Source: Struthio camelus (taxonomy: Eukaryota; Chordata; Aves; Struthioniformes; Struthionidae). From it: a DNA stretch of 64,000 nucleotides. Positions 12,201-22,358 of the stretch are shown in pieces; positions within the stretch are counted from its first letter, which is position 1; each line of letters begins with the position of its first letter. Position numbers and translations under genes: made by a program. The stretch spans positions 126,169,400 to 126,233,399 of the forward strand of contig NC_090943.1 of NCBI RefSeq assembly GCF_040807025.1. The letters are read 5' to 3'. The notes beneath the pieces were generated by a model, which saw only the letters and a program-made list of their open reading frames with translations, did not search any database and was not told the DNA's origin.

Positions 12201-14390
12201 GCAGACTGAGATTCAAAGCAGACCAGAGAGCAGTCCTTTGTTAATCATAATAAAGAATTTGCTGCATTCAAATGAAGTTACAGCAAAGTGGATGCGTGCC
12301 AGTGCAGCCCCAGCGTTCTGAGCGGAAAAAAAAAAGGCAAGCTTGGAAATTATAGACCCTTCATCTCAATGTCTGCAATTTGCAAAATAAAGAATACAAC
12401 AGAGGAGTAAGTTTGCAAAATGCATGTGCAAATGGAATATCATTCTCTGTAATCTAGTTGCAGATAACTAGTAGGGATAGATGGTGCTGGTTAACTAATA
12501 TCCTTTTTGACACAACTATGCTGCATTTTATTAAACTTAAAATACTCAAAATAATAATTCATGTGATGGGCTGCTCACCTAATGCTCTGTGGTATAAGAG
12601 GTTAATTCCTAAAAAGGAAGTCTGTTATTCTGTAAGGAAAGATTTACACTACTGCAGAAAAATGGTGATCTAGGAACCCCCTTCTCACATGCTGGGTTTT
12701 GTAGCCAGCTGAATTTGTGAATAGCACAAGGGGCAATGTGACCACAACAATGGAAACATAGAAAGAGAACGATCTAGATTTTTTTCCTGGAGCTATACTG
12801 GACATTTTAATGACATTCATCTATGTCAGGAGCCTCAAGCCTCTTTCAAGCCTCTGTTCTCTCAAGCCTCTTTCATATGGGTATCATGTCAGTTGGATTC
12901 CTACTTCTCTTCTATGAAGAAGAGTTGTGTTCAAGGAAAAATTTGTACTAGGAAATCAATATTAGAAACATAAGTCTTGGTTTACTCAGCATCTCTGCCA
13001 GCATTCGTTGCCCCTCAGTTCTCATTCCCACCTTGATACCTTGGTTTCTCACTCTTCTTTTGCTGTCTTTTTTGTGATTACAGCCTTTAGTCCATCTCCC
13101 TCAGGTACTGCTATTCCTGTCACTCCTTCTATATATTTTCTTGAGCACCTTCATTCTGCCTTTGTTTTCTTCTCTGAGAATTTATTTAGTTAGGTTACAT
13201 GTTTGAAATCACTAACCCCGGCAAGGCATATAGAAACTCCACTAGATTGTAGCTCCTCAAGTAAAACCTATTATCTTACCACTGATGGCAGACTTTTGCA
13301 TTGTATTAGCATGTTTTTGACCAAACAGCTGTAACTCCAAAATGAAGGAAAGCCTCTGTGAGAACTCTGGTTCGTTTCTCCCCATATTCTTGTTTTCTTT
13401 CAGGTCCCCAGATCTCCTACCTCGCTGGCCTCTTCCTCTTGCAACAAACCCTGGAGTAACAGGTTCATTCATATTTTTTTAAATGTTTATACATAAATAA
13501 ATGTGTTCTGTAAACACTGGTAAAGAACCCTTTGTATTTAGTAATACTTTCAGTACCACAGGGCTTTCTTCTCATTCACACAAATCACAGACTAAACACA
13601 AGGTACCTCTACCAAGGGAACAACACAGCAAAATGGAGTAGCTTTGGTATTTTGAAACAAAATTCGATCAATAATAGAACAAAAATTACTGATAAAAATG
13701 GTAAGTTTACAACAAAACATTACACTTGAAAACATAATTAGAATCACAAAGAAACACTTAGAATACTGACACTTCAAAACTTAGTGTTCACAGATCTTCC
13801 CTCTCAAAACCAGCCCCTTAACCACCAACCAGAGAAATGAATGACATTTCGTAGGTGAAATTTAGGACCATTTGATACTTCCTGGGAGAATTGTTGCAGT
13901 TTAGGAACCAAACGTAGCACAGGAGTTAGTTGGAACTTCATTGCATTTTACATTCAGCAAGTGTATCCCACCCAAACCCCTCATTGTGTTTAACACCAAA
14001 TGCTTACCATCTGTGTTATTTAAAACAGCTGACTACTGGACTACGAACTTGTCCCAGTCTGAATCACCTGGAGTTACAAGCTGAGCTCTCAGTTAATCAA
14101 GTTTAGCTTAAAAATTATGAGATGCGATTGAACACAGTTTGAGTCATTTTATGTGCTTAACTGTTTGTTCACTTACACCAGATTCCCAAGCTTTTTTTTC
14201 CATAAATGATGGTTACACAGGCTTTATTTATGTACTCTCTGAAAAGGAAGCTGAAGGCCTTATACAATCATCTGGTTTTAGCAATTGGGGCTTTAGGATG
14301 ACTACTTAAAACCGATTATAAAAAATAATTATCGAAAAGACTACGCTTTATAAGCAAAACAGAGAGGGGGAAAAAGGAACTGGGTTTGCA
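6225..14390. other. Intergenic sequence with weak candidate exons
   Basis: No known gene is recognised. Two + strand segments, 6603-6666 and 7370-7467, have good acceptor and donor sites and compatible phase (see findings). The 6.6 kb segment also has splice-like signals on the minus strand, so neither reading is secure. A minus-strand candidate exon lies at 13280-13355. A CA-rich patch with an A-run lies near 11197-11225. I saw no transposon other than the CR1 at the far left. Confidence 0.4.
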
Positions 14391-14394
14391 AAGG

Positions 14395-15260
14395 TTAGCG
14401 TGTAAGGGAGCCCGAGGCAGAGCTCAGCCTTGTACCTCCGCCATCGCGGAGGAAATACGCAGCTACAAATAACGGCCGGGCAGCACCCTGACAGGGCCCG
14501 GCCCGGCCCGGCCGCGGCTCCCCCCCCCCCCCCCCCCTTCAGCCCTTCCCGGAGCCCAGGCCCTACGGCTCGCATTTTCGGACGAACCAGCCGTGTCCCC
14601 TCCCGGCCAGTGCCACCCCGCCGCCCGCACTCCCCTTCCTCCCCCGCCTCAGGCAGCGCCAGAGCGAGCGGCCCCAAAGCGAGCGCCGCCGCCGCCCCCT
14701 CAGCGCGCCGGGCACCGCCCTCCCCTCAGCGCCCCCTCTGCCCCTCCCCCCGCCCCGCGTTGCTGCGCAACGAGCGCCCCGCGCCCGGCCGCGGCGCCAA
14801 CGGCCCGCGCGCGCCGCCGGCAGCTGGGTCGCGGCACGGAGGGCGGGCGGGCGGGCATGGCGGCCCCGCTGACAGGGCCGCACATGTTTACGGGCAGCGC
14901 GCTGCCGGCAGGAGGAGAAATCCGAGGCAAAAGCTGAACAGGATCGCGGGCGGGAGCATGGATCAAGGGCTCTGGGAGGCGGCAGGGCCCTCCCCACGCC
15001 CAGGGTTGGCAGCACGGGCGGCTGGCGGGGAGGAGGAGTGGCGGCGCTGCGGCTGCCCGGGCACCCGGCTGAGCTCGTCTTCAGTGTGTCAGCAAACGGC
15101 CTCTTCCTAGGGGACAGAAGTCCGTTTTCCGAGCGACTCATCCTTGTCTGTGTGTTTCCAGCTCTGTGGTGGTTTATGGGGGAGAGCAGGGTGTGGGAGG
15201 CAGGAGGAGGCCGACCGGATTCCCCGTGTATGAGTTTGGGGGGCGGGGGGGGACTTGTTC
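14395..15260. promoter_or_regulatory. CpG island without an assigned gene
   Basis: An abrupt change from AT-rich flanks to very GC- and CpG-rich sequence, strongest at 14470-14900, fading by about 15260. It contains GGCCC repeats (about 14495-14512), an 18-base C run, GC boxes, and YY1-like ATGGCGG cores on both strands (+ about 14857; - 14444). There is no TATA box. In vertebrates such islands nearly always mark promoters. It is about 6.5 kb upstream of the ZNF704 island, so it could be an alternative ZNF704 promoter, a lncRNA promoter, or the start of an unrecognised minus-strand gene. Long frames through it (up to 270 residues) are stop-poor because of GC content and are not called as genes. 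Confidence 0.75.
14520..14537. repeat. Poly-C run (18 C) in the CpG island
   Basis: Eighteen consecutive C, following GGCCC repeats. The opposite G strand can form G-quadruplexes. The exact length is uncertain because such runs are error-prone in sequencing. Confidence 0.85.
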
Positions 15261-15969
15261 CTAGAAAAGGCCCGAGGAGATGAGCGAAAGAAATAAAATA
15301 CAGTTGACTTTTTCTGGTTTTTATGGAGGGGAAAAATGGAGCCATCAAAACCGTTAGCTTTTCTGAAGACTCCAAAGGAGCTGAACAGAAAGGAAAATAA
15401 AACTGTACTATCCCATGATAGTTAGCAAGCTGATCAAAACAAAATTGCTTAAAATTGTACCTATTGCTAAATTGATTGGATTACCTGTTTTTATTGCTGA
15501 CATTGACTGACAGCTATGTATTTTTTTCCTTCGGTTTTACAAATTTTTGGTGCAGTTTCAATGTAAAAAGTCGGTCTGTAAGTGCTGTTTTGTGTGGTCC
15601 TGTAATATTTATGTCTTCCTGAGTGTATGATCTAATTTGCTCATTTTGAAAGAAGCAAACTTTTTTTATCCGCTAGCTCTGCAAATTCAGCCTTGACTTT
15701 AAGAATCAAGCTGACTTCTTTCACACTTCGCTAAGAATGAGGAAGTACAATCTTGCAATTTTTTTAACATATTTTTAATTTAACTTACATGGGAAGTTCC
15801 ACCTAAATTAAGACAATTAATGAATACACTTATTTAATATTTCAATTACCATCTTTTCTTTCTGTATCGTTCTTTTAATTGTGATGTCATTTTAGCGGTA
15901 TTTACACGCATTGCTGTTATTACACGAGTGAATACAAGCAACTTGCAAAACCCCCAAATAGCTCTCTCA

Positions 15970-15978
15970 ATATATATG

Positions 15979-16015
<37 letters not shown>
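15970..16015. repeat. (TA)-(CA)n microsatellite
   Basis: A short ATATATGTATA stretch followed by an uninterrupted (AC) tract of about 18 units, ending at CACTTTTC. Confidence 0.9.
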
Positions 16016-16017
<2 letters not shown>

Positions 16018-17361
16018 TTCTTTCTAGCATGTGCTTAAACATTTGCATGACAGGCCTATGTTTTCTGCGTCTGTGATCTCAATATAGACTTGAAAAATGC
16101 AAAATGCTTTTTTTTTTTGTTCAGAGCTACTTTTGATAAGCAATAATATTTTGCCCCTCTTTCTCTTTGTTGTTGGTTTTTTCTTTTTTCTCCTGGTGGT
16201 CACTCTAGACTAATAAAGTAGAAAAAGTTGAATTTTACTAAATCATCCCATAGTCTCTCTTGGAGTGGTTAATTTGAAAAAAGAAGAACCACGGGCATTA
16301 TGTTATTTCTATCATGAAACTCTGATGAGCTGACCCATCCTGCTGGGAAACAAAGCCTTTTAAGAGAGGTAAATCTGTGCAAGTTCTGTGAAATTCATTA
16401 TTGACACAGTTGAGAACAACAGAAAACACTGGGGACGGGTTTTTAAAAATATGTGCTATTCTAGCTGGTATTCATCCTCTCACAGTCCAAGGATTCTACC
16501 AGGAATTCCCTTCTGTACCAGTAAGATTATTTAGAACTAGTAAATGTTTCAGAGTGGTAACTGGAAAGAGTAATGCTTAATCGCTGGTGAATTTGGCTGC
16601 TTCATTCCAACGCATGGCTGGCGTTGGAACCTCCTTCAAGCAAAAAACATAGCCTTGACTGCAGGGTGGAATTTCACTGCACAACAGCCAGACGCAGGAG
16701 TGACCTTGTGCTCCCCACTCGCTTGATGAGTGGGGCAGAGGCATGTCACGGAAGCGATGATTTTGCTTACTGAGAAGGGGGTCGGAAGGTTGCCACCTCT
16801 CCTTTTGAGCAGCATCTGGTAGACAATTTTCTGCCTAATATTGTCAATCATTCCCTTGTTCTGGAAGGTGCCTGACTGTCCTCCCAGCTGGAGTGAGAAC
16901 TTCAATGATCTCTATAAAGCAAAACAAATGTAAAGTTTACAAAGGGGGTGTGGAGAAGGCAGGTCCCCAAATAAAGAAGTTGGCAGGGGCTCAAATGCCT
17001 GGGATTATGAGAGAAGTGGAACACACACATCAGTAGTGCACACGCAGGTTTGAATACTAAGGCTCAAACCAATGCATTCGTTGCACACTAAAAAACGAAA
17101 AGTGAATGACTACTTGAACAGGTTATATTATAAAAAGTGGAGTGATTAAATATGCAGAAAATTGAGGGTTTCTTTGCTTCCTACTGCTGTTACGCTTTTT
17201 AAAGGCAAGGAACTGAAGCATAGTATTGGTCTGGGAGGAGACTGGAGCAGAGGGGATCATGCCTCCAGTGATAAAAGGCTGGCGTTTGTGGACAAGGGGA
17301 AAAATTATTCAGAGTGAAGGAAATAAATCAAGAATTGCATTCTTTCCTCACAGGCACACTT

Positions 17362-17447
17362 AAAAAAAAAAAAAACACACACACACACGCACACACACAC
17401 ACACACATGCACGCACGCGTGCACACACACACACACACACACACACA
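17362..17447. repeat. A-run and interrupted (CA)n microsatellite
   Basis: About 14 A precede (AC)n, which is interrupted by CG-containing units. Around 17415-17422 the interruption forms the palindrome GCACGCGTGC. The alternating purine-pyrimidine pattern with CG steps favours Z-DNA. Confidence 0.9.
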
Positions 17448-20344
17448 GAGCCAAGGCAGGAATCTGGGTGGTCCAGCAAAATAAATACATGCTGCAATGT
17501 ATCTACCTGCTCCTCTGAGCCACAAAAAAAGTACACGCTCACCTTAGAAGGGTAGTGCTTGCTGCTGCTGGCAGCTCTTGTAGCTCAGTGATCATGTTGC
17601 CTCAGAGACAGTTTTGGGACGAGCAAGTGAGGCGGTGACTGAGTAGTGCCTCCCTGAGCATTAGGGAAGAAGCTGTTTTTCAAAGCAAAAGGGATTCTTT
17701 CCCCAACTTGTGTCAGGCAAGCCTCAGTGCCGATCACAGTATAAAGTAACAACACCTGAATGGAACAAAACATCAAATGGATGAGTAAATAATTATACTA
17801 GAAATGAGAGAAGTACTTAACTGAAAGACGGATTGTGCAAAATGTGTAGAAGAAATATGTATCATAAGAAAACTCTACCAGAAATGTATCAGTATAGATG
17901 AGTTGAGTCAGTGCCAGGGAAAGCTAGTATTTTTCTGTGGTTAATACATAGAGCTGCCGAGGGGATTTACAGAAAGAAGTTAGACTAATTATTCAAGATG
18001 AAGTGCAAAGCTGTTGCTGTAATTGACTGTCACAGATTGTTCTGGAAGAAATTCTGTATGTATCTATATATGTTCATATATCAGTGGAATTGTCTGTCAT
18101 ATGTATCTTATTTAGAACTACAGATCTTTATATAGAGAGATACCTATTTCTTTTCTGGCAACATGAACTGATTACTAAGGTGAAAGGCAAGGAAGCGTCT
18201 GGGAGACTTCTGCTATGATGGAAAGCTATAGACACAAAAGGAGTGTGAATGTGCACATTAAATTCTAATGAACTTAGAAATCGTTGACATGTAAACAGTT
18301 ATTATTACAGCTCCAGCCTATGCTTTTGTTAGAGGTTTTGTTATGCTGCAGTACAGTCATCAGATATCTCTGTTTAGCGAGGTGTTACCATATTACCCTG
18401 TATATGACAAGAATTTACTAGAAATCAGGAAGTGGCTGTGGGCCAAAATTGTTTAGTGGCTCACCCCAAGAGTGCTACGACAGGGTCTGAGGGAAAAAAA
18501 TTGGTGATAGTGGATTATGGTTCACGTCTGACTTAACTTTCTGTGAATCTAGGAGAATAGAGATATTGAAGACTGTTGTATCTAGAACTCGCTGACTGTT
18601 TAGGAAACTTTCTCACTGTACAACTTCTCTGAGAAGCGCTGAAGGACAGTCTCTGTTCAGGTATCCACGCTATTCCTACTGCATGTCAGACAGACTGAAA
18701 GAAACAGAGCAAACAGTTATTTCTTTCCTTTGCTTGTATCAAATACTGTGAAAGAAGTTATTCTTACTACAGCTCCAATCTGGCTCTCCAGGGAAGTGCT
18801 AGAAATCTTTAACCAATCTGTTGTGGAGTTGTCAACACTGGCTGCTCATTGCAGTTGATAACCTAGCAGGAGTAAAAAGCTTCAGCGGCTCAGATTACAA
18901 ATCAAAAACAAGTAGTCTTCTCTAAATCCCTTCTTGGATGGCCCTGCCTACCTCTCCAGTGAACTCTGGGCTACCAGAGTTCAAACTAAGGATGAATTCT
19001 GAGGTTGCATTAAAGCTAACAGGCATGTTCTGATCTGTACAGGCCCAAGTATACTTTTTGATCATTATCTTCTGCAGGAGATCCTATGGTCCCCATTTTA
19101 TTCTCTCTGCTCTTCACGCTAGCACATATAATCCAATTTAGCGTTAATGCATCCAGTGTATCTATCATTTCTAATTTTGATTCTGCCTGTGCTATAATTA
19201 AAACATAGAGATATTTTAAAAACTGTGCAATCTGTCTAGATTTATCCTAGTACAAGTCTGGTAGGAATGTGACCATCAATATCATGATTATAATTTGTGT
19301 TACTGTAAACTTAGGCCACCACAGAAGATTACAATTAGTTTGCAGTAGTATTCAAATGATATGTATTTGAAAAACTTTGAATAATAAATATGAAGTATTT
19401 AAGTAATTCTATTTCTAGGCATCTACAGCTTTGAGGTGCAACTGTGAAGGAGCTGAGAATACCATTTAAATTCGTGGTGGAATTCATGTTTAAGGCAAAC
19501 CTTAAGCATAACTTTTGTATTCATGATTAATTCTGAATTCAACATAGGAATAAAACTAGAAAGAATTTATCCTTTGCCAAATTTCTCACAAATTTACCCT
19601 TTGTGCCGCTTCAGCTTAAAAAATCACAATTGATCCACTAACAAGGTCTTAAGAAACTAAATACCTGACAGAGAAAAAGAGAAGATTGAATATCTCTCCA
19701 AGGACAGCTATTTTCAAACTTGTAAAGATTCAAGCGGATAGATTCTTACTGATGCATCTGCCAGCATATCATAGGCTTTGGGTAAACTTCTTGCTAAACT
19801 TTGGTGTAAAATGGGCTGAACCAACATTACACTGCAATTGATAAAAGCCACAGTGAAACGTCTGAAAGTGTCACTTCTAGGTGCTTGGGGAAATATTATT
19901 GGAAAATCCGTTACACTAGAATCTGCCAGTGATTTTGTCATGGATCTTTTCCAGAAATGTAAAGTCTCTGGAAACTCTGAAAGAATGAAGGAAAGCAATT
20001 AACTTGTAGGGCAGGGTTTTTTCAAAAACAGAAATTATGAAGAAAATTGAAACAAGTTCCATAGTTACCTATGAAAAGTAAATTCATTACCAAAAATAAC
20101 TTCATTATTTCTGTAAGAATGGGTACTGTATTTTCTATAATTTACTGCATGAAAAGCACTGCATGTTATATTTCAAAATGAATAAAAATCATTATGTTTG
20201 ACAGTGACAAATTAACCTAATATTAGTGGAGAAGTTTGACTCCATGCTGACATACTATGTGTGCATTTGGCCCGTTAACATGTGTCTAAAACAGAATGCA
20301 TGTGGGGAAAGATATTAAACACTGAAAATGGAATTACTATAAGT

Positions 20345-20522
20345 GACTTGTAAACAGAAAAAGAAGGGTGTGTGTGTGTGTGTGTGTGTGTGAGTATTTA
20401 TTTATATTATGACATGCAAGTGAAGACTTAAATCGACTTGTAAACAGAAAAAGAAGGGGTGTGTGTCTGTGTGTGTGTGTGTATTTATTTAAATACATGC
20501 ACACATACATATACATATACAT

Positions 20523-20555
<33 letters not shown>

Positions 20556-20603
20556 TATATATAAAAGACTCAGGAATGACATGTAAGTCGAGACTTAAAA
20601 TAT
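20345..20603. repeat. Duplicated microsatellite block, 90-bp period
   Basis: GACTTGTAAACAGAAAAAG starts at 20345 and again at 20435, each followed by a (GT)n tract and TATTTATTT. The intervening GACATGCAAGTGAAGACTTAAA recurs in diverged form at 20578-20600. Between the second and third partial copies lie (TACA)n and (TA)n tracts, at about 20500-20563. The layout is a tandem duplication of a microsatellite-bearing unit with later expansion of the simple repeats. Confidence 0.85.
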
Positions 20604-20957
20604 TTCTAGAGAAAAAGGTTTGGAAAAGCATGTAACATCCCTAAGTATAATTGTAATTTAATCTCAGGAGGCTGGAGTAAATGGTATAGAAGCCATGTAG
20701 TAATGTACATGTTACTGCAACAATTTAAAAGTCAAAGTTTTTAAACAGAGTAATTTAATTTAAAAAATTCAGAAAGGTATTTGAAAGTTTAAAGTTCAGA
20801 AGTATTGAAATGTAAACATCACATATTTTTCTCCCCTGACCACTGTGGCTGGTTTTGTCCTCAACAAGCTGCAGATAGCTCGGGTTCAGCTTGTCATCTA
20901 GAAAACAACGGCCTCTTCTCAGCTGTTTTTCCAAAAGTCCCGTTTTTTCCATTTCGG

Positions 20958-20962
20958 ATTGG
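20958..20962 (-). promoter_or_regulatory. Inverted CCAAT box (NF-Y type)
   Basis: ATTGG on the + strand, CCAATCCG on the minus strand, at the edge of the CpG island. NF-Y sites are common in TATA-less, bidirectional promoters. The placement is suggestive only. Confidence 0.35.
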
Positions 20963-21521
20963 GGGAGGGGGGGAGGACACCGGACGGGACGGGAATTGTT
21001 ACGTCCCGCGGGCGGTTTCGGGCTTCCCCCCGTCCCGCCGCCCCTCCCGGCCCGTCCCGCCGCCGGCTGCCCCCCGGGCCGCGCTGCCCGGGCTCCCGCC
21101 GGGCCGCCGCAGCGGCCACACCGGCTTTGGACACCCAGTAAGCGCCCCCGGCCGCGCTCCCGAGCCGGCTGCCGCTGCGGCTGGGGCGGCGCCCGGGCGC
21201 CCCGGCTTATCCGGGCCTCCTTGGACCGGCGCGGCGCAGCGCGGCGCGGCGGAGGGAGCGCGGCCCCCGGCGCCCCGCGCAGCGCCTGGCGGAGCCGCGG
21301 ACGGCGGGAATCCAGTCCGGGTTTTGGTGCCGGGGACCGGCGGGCTGTGAGGAAGGGCGAGCGGGAGCGCACCCCGCTCGCTCCGCGCCCCGACAGCCGC
21401 GCCGCGCCGCGCCGGGCCGGGGCAGGGCGGCCCGAGCAGGTGGGCGAGCGGCGGGGCGGCCGCGCCGGCTCCGGCTCCAGCGGCGGCAGCGGGGCCCGCC
21501 TGGCCGCGCCCGCCGGCCCCC

Positions 21522-21569
21522 ATGGCCGCGGCGCGCCCGCCGCACACACCCACCGCCGCCCGCCGGTGA
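21522..21569 (+). promoter_or_regulatory. Upstream ORF of 15 codons in the ZNF704 leader
   Basis: An ATG with G at +4 (CCCCATGG) opens a 15-codon frame that ends at TGA (21567-21569), 124 bases before the ZNF704 ATG and in a different frame. If the mRNA starts upstream of 21522 and this part is not spliced out, it would be expected to dampen translation of the main frame. The TGA lies within a possible splice donor (CCG|GTGAGC), so splicing could remove it. Confidence 0.4.
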
Positions 21570-21650
21570 GCAGCGCCGCCGCCGCCCCTTCGGCTCGGCG
21601 CGCCCGCGGCGGGGCCGCTGCCCGCAGCCTGCGCTGAGCGCGGCGGGAGG

Positions 21651-21684
21651 GGGCCGGGCCGGGCCGGGCCGGGCCGGGCCGGGC
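21651..21684 (+). repeat. (GGGCC)6 repeat next to the ZNF704 start codon
   Basis: Six perfect GGGCC units followed by GGGCG end ten bases before the ATG. In the RNA sense strand this gives seven GGG tracts spaced by two bases, a strong G-quadruplex candidate directly in front of the initiation site. Confidence 0.9.
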
Positions 21685-21693
21685 GGAGGCACC

Positions 21694-21975
21694 ATGCAGG
21701 CGCGGCGCCTGGCCAAGCGCTCCAGCATGGGCAGCCGGCGGCTGAGCGCGGGGCCGGCGGCCGCGCCGGCGGACGGGGGCCGGCCGCCCAAGCCCGAGAG
21801 CGCCTGGAGGCCGCCCCGGCGGGAAGGCTCCGCCGCGGCGTTGGAGGAGGAGGACGAAGACGAGGACGTGGTGGTGGAGGTGGAGGAGGAAGAGGAGGAG
21901 GAGGAAGGCGGCTTGGCGAGCCCCCCGCCGGCGCTGACCGGCCACGGCAAAGGCCCCGTCAGGGGGAGCCTGAAG
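21694..21975 (+). CDS. ZNF704: ZNF704 coding exon 1 (N-terminus, 94 codons)
   Basis: First coding exon of zinc finger protein 704, a nuclear C2H2 zinc-finger protein related to ZNF395 (PBF/HDBP2) and SLC2A4RG, thought to act as a transcription regulator. The ATG is in good context (GCACCATGC, A at -3). Residues 1-16 (MQARRLAKRSSMGSRR) are the basic N-terminus I recall for ZNF704, and they resemble the ZNF395 start (RRLGKRSLLGAR). Residues 17-50 are Pro/Ala/Gly-rich. Residues 51-71 form an almost uninterrupted Glu/Asp tract with a VVVEV interruption. Residues 72-94 are Gly/Pro-rich and end in RGSLK. The donor is AAG|GTGCGT after 21975, phase 0, and fits the phase-0 acceptor of the next exon. 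The frame stays open past the donor to 22263, but that part is low-complexity Gly/Arg read-through of a GC-rich intron. Identity rests on remembered family sequence, so an orthologue search would settle it. Confidence 0.86.
21844..21906 (+). repeat. GAG/GAA/GAC codon tract encoding the acidic stretch
   Basis: A purine-rich, slippage-prone run of Glu and Asp codons (residues 51-71 of ZNF704), broken by GTGGTGGTGGAGGTG. Length variation between species or alleles is likely here. Confidence 0.8.
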
Positions 21976-22304
21976 GTGCGTCCCGAGGGGGCGAGAGGCG
22001 GGAGCCGGGGGGGAGGGGGTCAGCGCGGGCTCGGGCGGCCGTTGGGGCGTCGGTTGGGGCGGCCGTTGGAGCCGGTGCCGGCGGGCGCGGCGCGGCGGGC
22101 CCGCCCGGTGGGGGCGGGGGGGGTGGCGGCGGCCGTAGCGGGGGCGCGGGCGCCGCCCTGGCGGCGGGTGCGCGGCGCCCCGCGGGCGGCTCCGCGCTCA
22201 ACAAGTGCCGGACAAAGCGGCCGCGGCCGGTGTCGCCGCGGCGGGCGGGGGAAGCGCTTGTGAAGGGGCGGGCTGGCTGCCGGAGCGCCGGGGACAGCCT
22301 TTGC

Positions 22305-22358
22305 CGCCTCCTCCTCCTCCTCCTCCTTCTTCTTCTTCTTCTTCTTTTTTTTTTTTTT
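22305..22358. repeat. (TCC)n-(TTC)n-T polypyrimidine tract
   Basis: Perfect strand asymmetry: a stretch of about 54 pyrimidines, TCC units grading into TTC units and then a T run, about 330 bp after exon 1. Homopurine-homopyrimidine tracts of this kind can form triplex (H-DNA) structures. Confidence 0.9.

Larger units (their letters stand above)
15261..20940. other. Region between the two CpG islands
   Basis: AT-rich sequence carrying CA microsatellites and a compound repeat. Minus-strand segments with splice-like boundaries and compatible phase lie at 20069-20110, 19750-19976 and 16771-16911. They may belong to an unrecognised divergent transcript (see findings). No protein family is recognised in them. 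Nothing else with a clear identity is seen. Confidence 0.4.
20945..22300 (+). promoter_or_regulatory. ZNF704: CpG-island promoter and 5' UTR of ZNF704
   Basis: A GC- and CpG-dense island surrounds the first ZNF704 coding exon. There is no TATA box. An inverted CCAAT box (ATTGG, 20958-20962) lies at its left edge and GC boxes are frequent. The transcription start cannot be fixed by eye, but is probably between about 21.0 and 21.6 kb. Donor-like GT sites exist on the + strand in the 5' part (after 21441 and 21565), so a spliced 5' UTR is possible. The island could also drive a divergent minus-strand transcript. Confidence 0.8.

Noticed and set aside
14430..15375. Long frames (up to 270 codons) on both strands of the orphan CpG island
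   Set aside because: Stop-poor because of GC content. Biased composition, mutually overlapping, no recognisable domain. The island is reported as a putative promoter only.
16713..16735. Hairpin CCCCACTC...GAGTGGGG
   Set aside because: Only an 8-bp stem with a 7-base loop, common by chance, and inside a candidate exon region's flank.
17549..17755. Minus-strand segment with a good acceptor and an AAG|GTGAGC donor, considered as an exon between the 19.8 kb and 16.9 kb candidates
   Set aside because: It is in frame at its start but has an in-frame TGA (17587-17585) before the donor, so it cannot be an internal coding exon. It remains possible as a terminal or non-coding exon.
20891..21637. + strand frame of 248 codons upstream of ZNF704
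   Set aside because: Same GC-content effect. It is out of frame with the ZNF704 start and has no family features.
20755..21945. Minus-strand frame of 396 codons across the ZNF704 CpG island
   Set aside because: Low-complexity Ala/Arg/Gly/Pro translation caused by GC-rich DNA lacking stop codons. It overlaps the real exon on the other strand and resembles no protein.
21976..22263. Extension of ZNF704 exon 1 to the stop at 22263
   Set aside because: The frame runs into Gly/Arg low-complexity sequence past a usable donor, and the phase-0 exon 2 with clear family sequence requires splicing at 21975.
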